Source of the DNA: Austropuccinia psidii
Lineage: Eukaryota > Basidiomycota > Pucciniomycetes > Pucciniales > Sphaerophragmiaceae
DNA: 64,000 nt
Assembly (NCBI GenBank): GCA_023105745.1
Contig: JALGQZ010000006.1
Coordinates: 64,400,316-64,464,315, forward strand
Reading direction: 5' to 3'
The translations under genes and the position numbers were made by a program. The notes under the pieces were generated by a model. That model did no database searches and was not told the origin of the DNA. It saw only the letters and a program-made list of their open reading frames with translations. This document shows, piece by piece, positions 35,971 to 47,942 of this stretch; position 1 is the stretch's first letter, and each line of letters starts with the position of its first letter.

Positions 35971-36218
35971 GGTTGTTGGTAAACACATGTAATCCCTTAT
36001 GCGTTTTTACCAATTTATGTCCAAAATAGATAATTTTATGGTAAAAATGTTTAAGTGAACTATTTTTTTAAAACAAATTCTTCAGGATTAGTTTGAAGAA
36101 TTTTTATAATTCTTTTTTTTTTCCATATTTTTTCCAACATGGGATTTGAAGATCCCCAAATTTTTTTTGTATTTTTTAAAAATTTCTCTATTTTGGTCAA
36201 TTTGGAAAAATTGCCTAT

Positions 36219-36253
<35 letters not shown>

Positions 36254-36285
36254 TCATTGAAAATTTTCCCACTTATGAATTTCCA

Positions 36286-36318
<33 letters not shown>

Positions 36319-36890
36319 AAAATGAAGTTAAGAATTTTTAGAATAAAAAAACAAAAGCCAAAAACTTTGGGTTTTCTTTTTTTCTGGGAGGATTTTAAGC
36401 CAAAAAATTCCTTTTTTTATTCCATTTTGTTAATGTTTTTAAGTAAATTATAAATTCTATTTATTAAATCAATATAATCAAAAATTTAATTTATGGAATT
36501 AGTAATAGTTAAAAATTTTATTTATGAAATTAAAATTGCTATAAATGGCATCACAAATGACATAATGATTTCATAAATGGAATAAAAAATGACACATAGA
36601 TGCCATTTATGGAATTAACAATGCCATTTATGTCCTCAACAATTGAATAAATGGCTTTACCAATTCCATTGATAGAATTGAAAATACCATAAATGGTATT
36701 AGAAATTACATAAATTGAATTAAAAATTCTATAAATGGCATCAGAAATTCCATTAATAGTTAAATTTCATTTAAAAAACACCCCTTATGTGTTTTTACCA
36801 AAATCTAACATGTTTTTACCAACTTATGGCAAAAAACAACTAAGTTTTTAGTAAAAACACATAAGGGCTTATATGGGTTAACCAAAACCC
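35971..36890. mobile_element. Second copy of the foldback MITE family
   Basis: It starts GGTTGTTGGTAAACACATGT and ends TATGGGTTAACCAAAACCC, the pattern of the 22617-23164 element but more diverged. The interior (about 36535-36765) has the same ATGCCATTTATGGAATT units, less regular. The CACGT motifs of the first copy are CACAT or CATGT here, in line with CpG decay, so it looks older. An extra AT-rich segment with T and A runs (36110-36430) makes it longer. Confidence 0.7.
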
Positions 36891-36897
36891 ATTAAAT

Positions 36898-37917
36898 ATT
36901 TTAAAGTTGTTTTGTGAACTTTTTGGATATGTGGTCATATCTAAAAGGCTCAAATAAACCATATTATCCCATTATTATGCCATTATTTAGAGTTCTTACT
37001 ATAGCTCTAAGTTTTCTGACATCATAGGCTTGAAATAAGCCTAATATTTGCGGATTGTATTATTATTAGTCATATCATACTAGTATTCACCAGATTTATC
37101 ACTTATATAACTGTTAAAATTAAAATAAGGCTACAGTGAGTGATCATAAATGATCATTTTCAACCTTAAACTTTGATCATTAATAACTTTTGATTTATAC
37201 ATGCTACAGTTATTCAGAGAGTAAACTATTATATTTTAGAATGTCCTTAAAAATCTTTCAAGATAATTTCATTAATTTATCAAAACTCTATTTTTAATGA
37301 TTTTTGTTGAAGCTTATTATTTTAAAATTCAAACCATGATTTCAATGGGCTATACCTTGAATATAATAATAAAAATTACATCATTTTTCATGTATGAACT
37401 ATTTGAATCTGAATATCTATATTTTTTTTAAGTTTGGACCACTTTCACAACAAAGTTGTTAACAGCTTTTATTCTTTTTCTCAATAAACCATTGTAGGTT
37501 ATAGCCTTGCTTATAGCTTTACAAATAAAGTTTATATATGTATTTATAAAGCTATTATGTGTTAGCTTAATTTTTTGTTCAACTCCTCATAATGAATTTT
37601 TCATGAGAGATGAGTTAAAAACCATGAATATATGTGCTGCTCATAAAAGTGCATATATTCAGTTTATCTAAGTAAGTATTGAATTTTCAGATATGACATA
37701 AAAATGTTATATGTGTATGTTTTCATGGGGAATCCAAAGGTGTACTATATTTCAAATTCTTATTTATTTAATTCTGAGATAATCAAGGATTTACAAATTT
37801 TTATAGAATTTTTACTTATTTTAAGATAATAATTTCAATTTTTATTATTAAAATAAGTACTTTAAAGTTGTTTTGTGACCTTTTTGGATATTTTGTCATA
37901 TCTAAAAGGCTCAAAGA
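36898..37917 (+). repeat. Third copy of the palindrome arm with repeated end motif
   Basis: 36955-37860 follows the left palindrome arm (32795-33735) in the same orientation: compare GTTTTCTGACATCATAGGCT with GTTTTCTGACAGCATAGGCT. It is bounded on both sides by the same motif, TTTTAAAGTTGTTTTGTGA then CTTTTTGGATAT (36898 and 37857), which is also present inverted at about 33757-33805. This motif may be the true terminus of the unknown repeat. Confidence 0.7.
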
Positions 37918-38019
37918 TGTCCTCCAAATATCAAATTAAAAGCTTTTGACTCTGAATATATCTCTCAATAAGGTAAAATAATTACCAATTCTACTCCAGC
38001 TTAAACCCCTTTCATATAG

Positions 38020-39170
38020 CCACAGAAAAATGGTCACTCTATTACTAACTAATTATTTTCTCTACTGCATGAAAATGAGAAAGCTATGAGATTTGAAGAG
38101 GTATAAATCTTTAAAGGAATGAACCTTTTAATTGATGGTTGGAAGAAATTCTTAGGGTTCTCTTCATATGCTCTACTCCTTCAATGTGATCAATACATCA
38201 AGAAGTTTATTGATATTATCACTCTAAATCTCAAACACCACACCTCAGATAATGTATAAAAAGTGGTAAAAAAAATTTCTGATCACAAAATAATATAACT
38301 TAACAATATCAGTGCATTAGTCACCAATTCACCATCTGTCATATTGTCATTTCAGGTAGGTTTTTTATATTTTAACTCATTAAAAACTTTCCTAACCATC
38401 AAGCTGAATATGTTTTCAAATTTTCAACTTCTTTCAAAAGACTATCCTCATAAATGTAAGACACACTGTTTCTTACATTTGTGAAATCTAATTTTCAAGG
38501 AATTCATTTTTTTATCCAAGAATGACTTGTATAGTCAAGAAAAATAAAATGTTGGTTAACTATTTTACAACATCTTTTTAGTGGGGTGAATACCTCACCC
38601 AGTGAGTAGCTGAAAGTAACATAATCCATTGGCTTTTAACTCTTTGTGAGTCAAGATGGTACTCACTCTAAAATTTTTGCCTCGAAATTAAATTTAATGA
38701 GGATTGTTTCAAAAAATTCTCTATTCAATTCAATATTCCAACAATTGATACACCAAGTATCCCTCCTAACTTTTTGTTGGTAATCCCAAATAAGGATAAT
38801 TTTACAGCAAATGATATTCTTGTCAGCTTACTCAAGCCAGTGTTGGATAGTATTTCTTGATTGGAGTATAGTAATACTGAGCTCACCAATATATGGTAGG
38901 AGTTTTGTCACAGTATATAAATTTATTTTTTTTCTGTCCAAGTCTATAACCAATGTATCAGTTTAAAGGAGAAATTTCTCAAATTCCTCCACAAGTGTAC
39001 CAAAGATTTCTCCTCCACAATATATAAAATTGCATTTTTTTACATACAGATTTTTGTAATGTTTTGGTCTCATTAAAACATGGATTAAAGAGCCTTATTG
39101 TGATGATATTAGTAATTTCTAGAGATTGGAAGTACTTCAAAGCTGATTAAAAGCTTTTAATTCCCCAAAT
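38020..39170 (+). pseudogene. hAT transposase relic
   Basis: Read on plus, 38130-38345 gives LLIDGWKKFLG, SSYALLLQCDQYIKKFIDII, TLNLKHHTSDNV then a stop, and NISALVTNSPSVILSFQ before GTAGG. This follows block by block LSLDGWTDISGNGIYARLLF and EKISAFVTDYPSVMVKFQ of the hAT relic at 41830-43260, with the intron donor at the same point. hAT transposases move DNA by cut and paste in the nucleus. Further pieces run to about 38900 but are badly broken. A 79-codon frame on minus at 39170-39409 just beyond has no recognised domain. Confidence 0.65.
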
Positions 39171-39419
39171 TAGACAGTATTATAGTCAGCATTAATCTTT
39201 TGACAATACATCCAATGGTGAGCCTTTAATTTTTTTTCTTTGATGAATTCTGTTCTTATTTTTTTTAAGATATCTTCCCAGATAAAGAAATTTTTTACTG
39301 GCTTAGACTCCCTGAAACAAGTCATTGCCTCACCCTCAAAAAGGTAGCCATCCAAGTCTATGAGATTGTACTGTACAACCCGTGAAAGTGACATTAGTGT
39401 GCCCGCCAACCAGCCTAGC

Positions 39420-40029
39420 TAGAGCCATTATGCTGTGCTGTGCTGCGGAAAGGTAGAATGCCGCAGTTAGTAAGCTAACCTAAACCTAGACGCGTTTGAA
39501 ATTAATTTTAAATATTCTTTCAAAAAATAAAATTCTTCAAAGAAAATTCAAATTTTAGAAGTGATGAAATTAAATTTTTTATTAAATTTTTAAAATTAAG
39601 TAAGTTATTCTTTTTTTCTTTTTTTTTTCTTAAAATTAAAAAAATACGCTCTTCAACACTCTGGATTGGACGAAGTGAATTTTTTAAAATTTAAATTAAT
39701 TTTAAAATAAATTTCACTAAAATTAAACTACGTCTAAAAAATCCTCATTTTAAAAGAGCAAAATTAAAAAAATAAAAATAAAAATAAAAAACAAATTTCT
39801 TTTTTTATTTTTTATTTTTTGATCAATTTTTAACTTTTAATAAATAAATAAATAAATAAATAATTTTATTTTTATTTAGTTAATTAGATCAAACATTTTT
39901 ATCAATTTAATCCTTGTTCTCTTTAAATTAATTTAAATCTATCTATCGATTGATCCTGATCTTGATTCATTCAGCTTTCATCAACTTATCAAATTTATCA
40001 TCAATTCGATCTTATTAAAATCATAAAAG
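39420..40029. other. Upstream region of the 40030 gene
   Basis: A short GC-richer patch (39395-39500) keeps CpG and contains GTGCTGTGCTGTGCTGCGG-like repeats. Below it are AT runs, a TAAA repeat (39840-39863), and pyrimidine-rich DNA with CAATT/TCATC motifs just before the start codon, as is common in fungal promoters. No specific element is identified. Confidence 0.4.
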
Positions 40030-40997
40030 ATGGAAACTACTACCTTATTAATCGTATTGTGAGTTTATTGTTAAATTTAATCAGTTTCTTGCTCAATTCA
40101 AGTCAACCCACTTGGCTTAAAACCTATCGAGGATGATCATCATTTTCAAATTTCATTAACTATCATTCATATCAATCAAACTAAAGACCTAGAATCATCT
40201 TGGGTTTCTCATTCCCTTTTCATACTTTTTATTCATATCCATTCCTGTTGAAAAGTCTCCTTGTTCTCATCTCAAATAGATCATTGGTTTTTTTCTTTCA
40301 TTCATCACAATCAAATCATAAAATACCCTTCAAATAGACTCTTGTCTGCATTGTTTCTTCTCGTTACAGTCTTGGCCATTTTCTTCCTCAATCATCGCTC
40401 ACCCACTACTCGTAATGGATCTCATAATCACATTGGATCAGTCGGCTCATCTAATCGGTCAAGAATGGCTGCTCGTTGGGCAAATATGGAACAAGGTACT
40501 TTAGGAGGTCGCGGTAAAGCATTTCTTGACGAACCTGAAGATGAACCTGAACAAATCTTCAAGAGATTTCAATCTCAACAAGACCCTCCAAACGATTTCG
40601 GTACTATGGAGAGATTCGCCACTCGTAGAAGCGCACCCAGTCATGGTTCCTTAAGTGGTAGTTTAGTTGGAACAGGTCCAAACGGTACAAGAACTTTTCT
40701 CAATGGTCAGTCTTGGAAACTTAACCAGGAAAAGAGTTATAGTCTTAATAAAAATTGACAGTGTTAAATTAAAATAAATGGTTAGGTTGGTTTGGTTTAG
40801 ACGAACCCACGCATTCTGGTTTTAATACTAATTCTGATGAAAGAGAGAAAAGTCAAGACGGTCATGCGCTTGCAATGCGCGCACCCAATGGCACACGCAG
40901 TAATAAAAGTGACTCTAGGGTTTCCGTTATTCCTCATCAACGCTTACCACTAACTGACGATCACGATTGGGAAACACGCTCGGCAAATTCTTTATAA
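40030..40997 (+). CDS. Small protein with N-terminal membrane segment, unknown function
   Basis: The model is exons 40030-40058, 40338-40705 and 40801-40997, 594 nt in total, 197 aa plus TAA at 40995-40997. The first 29-nt exon (METTTLLIV) joins at AAATAG/ACTCTTG to give one continuous hydrophobic segment, about residues 5-28 (LLLSALFLLVTVLAIFFLN), a signal anchor or uncleaved signal peptide. After it come a Ser/Arg/Asn stretch, a compact block ARWANMEQGTLGGRGKAFLD with acidic EPEDEPEQIFKRF, and a polar tail ending DDHDWETRSANSL. Codon use is less AT-biased than the neighbourhood and CpG is kept. The protein is probably in the ER or secretory membrane with its bulk exposed on one side. I recognise no family. 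Alternative: translation from the in-frame ATG of MAARWANMEQ (40464) without the membrane segment. Confidence 0.7.
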
Positions 40998-40999
40998 TC

Positions 41000-41830
41000 A
41001 TGTTGTTTTATTATAGTTGTTTATGTCGCCAATTAAGGCTTTTCGACTTTGTTGTTACTACATCTCTTGGCTGGGCTTTATTTGCTCACAATCTCTTGGA
41101 ACATTGGAATCGATGCTTTTTAGGGATATATAACCTTTCAAAAATTCCTACCATGTTTAATTTGAAAATAGCGTACTTTGCATAATACCCCAATACTTTT
41201 ATGTTTTTTCAATCCAGTTCTCTGATTTACCCCATGTTTTTTGTCCCTTGGTATGATTCAAAAAAATACACAGAATTATTAGTATCTGCTTTTGAGCGCT
41301 TAGTCTTTTGTTACTTGTTGTCTTAATGTTTTGAATTCCTCATCAAGCTCATAAATCTAGCAGGTTCGGAGTAGAGGGAGGAGTCACAAGCAAAGAAATT
41401 TGGAGAAAACAAAAGAGTTTAGTACCTGCTAAAAAAGATAAAGACTGCTTCGAGGAATCATCTCCAGGGAGCCCATCGTGGCGGCATGGATGGCGAGGCA
41501 CCTTTTGGCACGCCATGTTGGCGACTCACCACCCCGTGCCCCACTTGCTCGCCACTATCCCCAAAATGGAGTTGGCGATATGGCATGCTGCAGTCCTAAT
41601 TTTTAGTGAGCTATTTTTATTTTGTCTCAACATTGTCGCCTCCTTCTATACTCTATTCCACCTCTTTTTATTTGCACTTTTACCTCCTCCTTTTGTTTTT
41701 TGTTATCTTTCCTTCTATTCCGCTGGACTATTCTCATTTATTCATCACTTTTTTCTCTGCATTAAACCATCATTTGTGTGGGTTGAATAAATAATATTTA
41801 CTCCATGGATCAAAACTACCTCAAATCATG
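41000..41830. other. 3' flank and CpG-rich block
   Basis: 41000-41340 is ordinary 3' flank. 41360-41600 is GC-rich with repeated TGGCG/CGCCA words (CGTGGCGGCATGGATGGCG, CGCCATGTTGGCGACTCACC, GTTGGCGATATGGCATGC), then pyrimidine-rich DNA and AATAAATAAT at about 41787. The pattern (GC-rich start, pyrimidine tract, AATAAA) resembles an LTR, but no matching second LTR or primer site is seen. The frames across it are not convincing genes. Confidence 0.35.
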
Positions 41831-43260
41831 GGCCAGGTTGGAGGGGATTCTTAGTTTCCCATTTGTTTTTGCAACCTTCCTCTTGCCAAAGAACAGAAAA
41901 ATGCACCTACTTCTCAAAGGTTTTCCCTAAAGCACACCCTCATCATCTCATGGCTCACATAAAGGAAACCTTCAGATCAATATCACCAATTGAAAAATCA
42001 AAATACTTACAGGCCATTTTGAATACCCCTATTCCCTCCAGTTCAGAAAATGACTTCAATAATTTTGGCAACTCCTTTGCCTTGAGAAGTGAGTCAAAGG
42101 CACCCTTGATCAAGCTTAACATTCTATCCAAAAGGCCATGTCTTGAAACCTCAAAATTTTCATATTTCCGGCCCCTCATGAAAGAAAAGACTCAGAAATT
42201 AAATGGACTCCTTTTCAAGGCTCTCATCACATCCAACATCCCCTTTCAATTTGTCAAAAAATTCATTTTATCAACAATATCAAGAAGAGCTTGTGTGATC
42301 ACCAATTATGCTTTTGAATTTCCATGAGATATATGACAACCTTCCACCTAGACTTCATGCCAAGAATTAAGTATCCCTATTACATGACCTCAATGGGCAC
42401 AATAACTTCACCCTCTCACTTGATGGCTGGACTGATATATCAGGAAATGGAATCTATGCAAGGCTTCTTTTTTGAGGAAAATATTTTTGGTGCTTTATTG
42501 ATATTCTGGACCTTAATTTCATATGACATACCTTGGAAAACATTTACAAGGCTGTCAAAGATGTTCTTGTATCCAAAAATACCAAAACTGAAAAGATCTC
42601 AGCTTTTGTGACTGATTATCCTTCAGTGATGGTTAAATTCCAGGTAGGTACAAAAATCTCATTGAAATACCAATTTAAATTGACTACTAAGCTTCCTTTA
42701 TAATCACCTATACAAAGGGATTATCCACATATTCAAAAAGTGTTTTGAATATTGCACCTCCTCAAGTTGATTTGAAAAAATATCACAACATATTGATAGA
42801 TTTTTGAAATTGTCAAAAGCAATTGAATCCTTGCTAATTTATTTGGATCCTAAACTTTTTGAGGTGAGAAACTTCAGATTTGGGGTGAAGCAAATTATGT
42901 CTCTAATGGGTTGTCAAAATTTTGAAAAAAAAAATGGTATTAAATAGCCAAAGTGTTCCTTAGAATTCAATCTCATGAATAAGGCTTCAAGAGGTGTTTG
43001 GAAATAAGCCTTAATCAAAATATTTATTCTTAAAAAATGGAAAGTAATGTGGTCAACATAATACATAATTGAAATCAATTTACTTTGAATCAAGTCCTGG
43101 TTTCACCTTTAAAGCCAGTAGTCAATGGTATAGCTTTATTTTAGAATGAAGCCACCTTTCTTTATGACAGTTGGAAGGAACTCTCCATGATATATATTGA
43201 AGTAAAATCAATTGATACCTATGCACAAGATGAGCCCTTAAAAGAACATTGAATTTTAGT
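41830..43260 (+). pseudogene. hAT transposase relic with BED-type finger
   Basis: 41863-42327 is open and holds a BED-finger-like block, KCTYFSKVFPKAHPHHLMAH then IKETF, in which two expected Cys are Phe. Then come FRPLMKEKTQKLNGLLFKAL and TSNIPFQFV, the start of the RNase-H-like catalytic domain. After a shift near 42325 a second frame reads NFTLSLDGWTDISGNGIYAR, the hallmark DGWTD block of hAT enzymes, then a stop, and later EKISAFVTDYPSVMVKFQ followed by a GTAGGT donor. Farther downstream only scattered pieces remain (IAPPQVDLKKYHN). It has the same orientation and family as the relic at 38020-39170. Confidence 0.75.
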
Positions 43261-43920
43261 ATTACACCAAATAGAAAGGAATATAAATAACAAATTATAT
43301 TTGGTAGATTTTTTCTTATACACTCTTTAAAAAAAAAGAAAATGCAGTTTTGAAAAAGAATTCTCTTGATGATTTAAATATTATGATATTTAAACTTTCC
43401 AAGGATTTAAAATTTATAAAAAATGATACTTAAATGATTTCTTCTCAAGTATTAAAATATTAAAACTGGAATTATCCTTAAAATAATATTTTAAGAGGTA
43501 ATTCTCTCCTTCTCAAATTAATTTAATAATAATTTTTAATCTTTTATGCTTCAGTCAAAAAAAACAAAATCACAACTTAAATTAATCAATTATTAGATTT
43601 GAATCCCATAATTCATTCAAAATTGTGACCTTAAGAATCTTACAATACAGATTGGTGAGATTTTCCACCATTCCTTTGGGTTTTAAGTCCTCTTTTAAAT
43701 GATGATAAACATCAAGAAAAAGAAATACCAAAATTTAATCAAAATGAATATAATTAAGATTCTAAATCAGATAAAACTTTAAATCCTTCATAAAGAAATA
43801 ATGGTTGAAATCAAATTTAAAGAAGAGAAGATAATTTCACTTAATTCTCTAAATTTTAACAAATGAGTTCTTATTAATAATTTTATTTCATAAATGAATT
43901 TTAAAAATTTGAAGAAAGTT

Positions 43921-43951
<31 letters not shown>

Positions 43952-44113
43952 TGAGTCAAAAAATTTAAAATCAAAATTATTTCATAAAAAAACCTTTTTT
44001 AAATTAAACTTATTTAAAAAAAAATAAAATAATCATTTTAAATTTGAGAATTATTTTTTTTTTTTTTTTAGGAATTAATTTAAATAATGATTAAATTGAA
44101 TTAAATTCATCTT

Positions 44114-44149
<36 letters not shown>

Positions 44150-44960
44150 CAAAAAAAATAAAAATATTTAATAAAATAATTTTTAAATATATTTTTATTT
44201 TTATTTTTATGTTTATGTTTATGTTTTTTTTTTTTTCATTTTAATTCAATATAAAAAAAAAATAATAATAATAAAAACAATTTATTTAAGAAATAATTTT
44301 TTCTTTTATTAATTTAAATTTATTAAAAAATCTAATTAAAAGTGAAATTTAGAACTATAATTAGTAATTGGTATGCCTCTTCCCCCCCCCCCCCCCCAAA
44401 AAAAAAAAGAAGGCTAGTCAACCACTTTAGTGATAAGAGTCATTTTTTTTTTTTTCACTCAAAAATTTCTTGAGGATAAAAAGAAAATTAGAAATGAAAT
44501 TGATTTAATATATTAAAAAAAAAGGAACCTTATAGATTATTATTAAACTAATAAGAAAAAAAAAAAATTTTTATTTATATTTTATAAAAGGATTAAAATA
44601 AAATAAAATAAAAAAAAAAAAAAAACCAAAATTAATATTTTGAACTAAAAAATTAAAATAGAAAAATATTAAAATTTTTTTTCCCCTATTATTTAATTTA
44701 ATAAAGTTTTTAAATATTAATTTGAAACAATTAAAACCTTTTAATAGATAAGAATTTTACAATCAAATTTTTTTTTCAGAGGGTGAAATTGTTTCAAGTA
44801 TGAATAAGAAAAAATTATGAGAGATTTAAATCAAAAGTTTGATATATTGTAAATTAATAATAATTTAAAAATAATAAAATATAAGTTGTTTTTTTTTGTT
44901 CAAGGGGTAAATCAAAATAATGTAAAAATTAATGTTCTAAGTTATTTCCCTAAATATATT
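43261..44960. other. AT-rich desert with a C16 run
   Basis: No gene. Poly-T runs lie at 43919-43941, 44059-44069 and 44117-44149. At 44383-44398 a run of 16 C is followed at once by about 12 A, unique in this window. TTTTTA and TTTATG repeats sit near 44190-44225. Confidence 0.6.
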
Positions 44961-45539
44961 TTAATTGATAAATTTCATTAAATAGTCCAAAAAATAATTG
45001 TTTGAGGTGAAGTATTGGGAGGAGTGAATGGAAGTTCCAAGTTCTGGTAGATATAAATGGGACCAGTGTGTAATCCAATAAGACTGGTAGTTCTTCAGTA
45101 GGAACAATTCCTCATTATGGTTATACTCAATCTTATAGGCATCATCAGTGGTGAAGAACATCAGACTAACCAGTAGGTGTACATATATACATGTTGAAGG
45201 GGGGAGTATGAGGAGTCTGATTTTATCAGAAAGAAGACACAGGCTATTCACAATATTGCATTCCCTTTCAGAAGTAAAGTTCTCACAGCTTAGCAGGATG
45301 TGTTTCCATTCCTCCACATTTTCCCCAAAAGGTTTTCCAAATTCTGGGCAAGTTCTTTTCAGTAGGGAGGTGGAGTTCATGGAGTGTAACAGAGTCTTTC
45401 TTCTTGACCTAACTGTTGGAAGGGAATTTATTCTCAGAAGACTTAGCCATTGTATGCCTTCAGTAAGGTGAGGAAGGATGGTGGAAGCATGGATAAATTT
45501 AAATGTTCTTCCAAAACTGTATTGGTCATATATGACCAC
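44961..45539 (-). pseudogene. LINE C-terminal domain with zinc knuckle
   Basis: A frame of 192 codons contains CPEFGKPFGENVEEWKHILL then SCENF, the Cys-x2-Cys...His...Cys knuckle found after the reverse transcriptase of many LINEs, with Phe in place of the second Cys. Upstream of it, GIQWLSLLRINSLPTVRSRR fits the usual linker. The upstream piece 45591-45938 (GVGRWIRDKFSLSKYLHP) belongs to the region between reverse transcriptase and knuckle. Confidence 0.6.
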
Positions 45540-46415
45540 TATATCAGAGAATTTTAGTTCATAGGATAGTTCAAGTATGAGGAGTTAGGATCAAATTTCC
45601 TTAAAATCCTCATAATTCCTCTGAATAGAAGGAAAAGGTAAATTTTCTAGATGCCTCTTAATGGATTTAGGATGGAGGTACTTAGACAATGAAAATTTGT
45701 CTCTGATCCATCTTCCCACACCTGAGGTATCCTTGCTTAGTTCATGCTTAGTCTTATTAATAGTTGATATGGTATTTGAGAACCAGGTTCCTAGGTCACC
45801 TTGTTGGCACCCTTGTGCAAGGTCTTTGAGTGAAGTCTGTAGTTCTGTATCTTTGTAATACAGACACATTCTTGATTTTCTACACTGTAGGTGGAGGGGT
45901 GTTATTCCCAATTCCATAATTATAAGGAAGCCATTCAAGTGTTTTGTAGATTATCTTCCTTCAAAAGCTAGGCAGAGTTATTTGTTGAATGCTCTTTGGG
46001 GACTGGAAAGCCTGGATTTATTTAGGCCTATCCATTAACCTCAATAAGAACCTATGGATTGTATATAGTTTTTGCAGTATTTGTGCTTTACAAATTAAGT
46101 GCACCTGTTGGTCATGTAGCAGGGCTTGAGAGAAATTCAGACCCTTTGATATTTTTCACTAAGCTATTTTACATTCAGATTTTCTTGAGCATACTTCTCT
46201 GGGAGGTTTGTTATGATACAAACTAGGTATTTGTAGGTGGAGTCTGTGTTAATGGTACTTCAATCTAGTTAGAAGGTCATGTGAAAGTTTGGGACTGATC
46301 CATAATCCTCTCTAAGTCCATAGGGAACTACTGCACATTTGGAGTGGCAAATAGAAAAGTTCAAGTTATTGCAGAATGTGGAAAGCTTTTGACATGTTTC
46401 CTGTATTTCCTGTGG

Positions 46416-47663
46416 TTAGTCCATTATGGCAAGAGTTTTATCCTCAAAAAGGAGGCCTTCATACAGGCCAGGAACTCCTGGTACAGTGGTCCTGCAAACC
46501 GTCTCCCTCAGGACATTGTTAACATAGATATTGAGCAGGAGAAGTGAGAGTGGGCAGCCTTGCTGTGTACCTATGAGTCTTGGGAATGGACGGGAAGTCA
46601 ATCCTCCTGAAAAGTATTGGATACTTGAAGTGTTGTAACTAGTTTTCAAAATATTTATGATTTTGGGATGGATCCTAGCGAATTGAAGTTTGGACCAGAT
46701 GTGTTCATGTGAGACTCTATCAAAGGATTTCTTGAAGTCAATATACAGGCCAAAAGTTTGGAGTCCCATATTCCCCTGTCATTTTAGTATTTCACTAAGT
46801 GCAATTACCTAGGCAATGGACTCTTGTCTTGATCTGAAACCTGCTTGTGCAGTATAAAAGTAACCTTGTGCCTTAAGTTGGGAGGATATGTACCAGGAGA
46901 TTATTGTCATTAACAGTTTATTCTAAGTACAAGAGAGAGTGATAACTATGGTGTTTCATAGATATCTGGGATCTAAACCAGGTTTCTATATAGAGGTGAG
47001 GAGTTCTTCACCCCATAGTTTGGGAAATTTACCTAATATAAGGCAAGCCTCTATGATTCCATGTAGTTTGTCAAGAGCAGGTGTTATGAGTTTGGATAAA
47101 AGGTCCTATTGTAGGAGAGCCTTGTAGGAGTAGTCTAGTGGTTCAATAAATTCATTTTCACTGTACTTCCTCTTAGAAGGAGTAGTGTGTGGGGGAGGGG
47201 CCTGTAGGCTACACTCTGTTTGGATGAAATGCTTCAGATGGGATGTGAGAAGCACACTTTTCCCAGGTGCTGCATTTACCTTAATTATTCAAATTGACAG
47301 TATAAAAGCTGAAACAGAAAGTATGGGGCAGTAGACAGGCTTCCTAGCCAGTCCCAGTGGATTATCAACTCCCTAAATTCTGAGAGGACCCATATGGGAA
47401 GCTGTTGCCCTATAAGCTTCCCAGTGGTCCCAGTTCTTTGAAATTCCTGTCACATCATCTGCCAGTTTGGAAGAGTAGGAGGATTTCTCCTCCAGGATTT
47501 CCTCCGGGTCAAAAAGCAGATTACCTTTCTCATTAAAGAAGGGTGTAGGTATCTGTGATCGTCTAGACTTTTCCTGAAGATTTTGTATGGCCTTATGGAA
47601 GCCTTTTGCTTTGTTGTCCTCCAGGAAGGCAGTGATGTGGAATGCCTTTTTGACTTTTTCCAT
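46416..47663 (-). pseudogene. LINE reverse transcriptase, broken
   Basis: The N-terminal linker (47663-47373) reads FLTRRK/FDPEEILEEKSSYSSKLA. The middle is full of stops. 46769-46416 is open and carries motif A, YIDFKKSFDRVSHEHIW with the first catalytic Asp, then motif B, GTQQGCPLSLLLLNIYVNNV, and motif C as LLFEDKTLAIMD, where the family has F/Y-A-D-D. One of the two catalytic Asp of motif C is therefore lost. Identity as a non-LTR enzyme rests on the DFKKSFDRV and QGCPLS patterns. Confidence 0.8.
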
Positions 47664-47942
47664 ATTAGCAAATTCCTTTTGTCATGTTTTTGACCACCCT
47701 TTCATCAATATCCAAGTGTTATTAAGTTTGGTAATTATTTGAGGACTCAGTTTTAATTTGAGTGCTTTTTCTAGCTTTCTTCTAACCCCCCTCCCCTCTT
47801 TTATAGCCTTTAGGGTATCTTTGTCAAAAAACCTAGGAGTGGATTCTTTGGATTCTCCCCTTATGTCAAAAAGATCACCCACATTATGTAGGATTTCAAT
47901 GTATTTGTTGGAAGCATTATCCAGTTCATGTTGTGAGCTGAT

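Noticed and set aside
39395..39500. tRNA or small RNA gene in the GC-richer patch
   Set aside because: No cloverleaf, A-box or B-box pattern could be made; it contains only short GTGCT repeats.
40261..40758. Single-exon reading of the 40030 gene starting at 40261
   Set aside because: It begins with TTG, not ATG, and ends in intron-like sequence. The three-exon model gives an ATG start, a full membrane segment and a frame divisible by three.
41515..41794. Membrane protein downstream of the 40030 gene
   Set aside because: Two overlapping frames are equally open because the DNA is pyrimidine-rich; no domain and no splice support.
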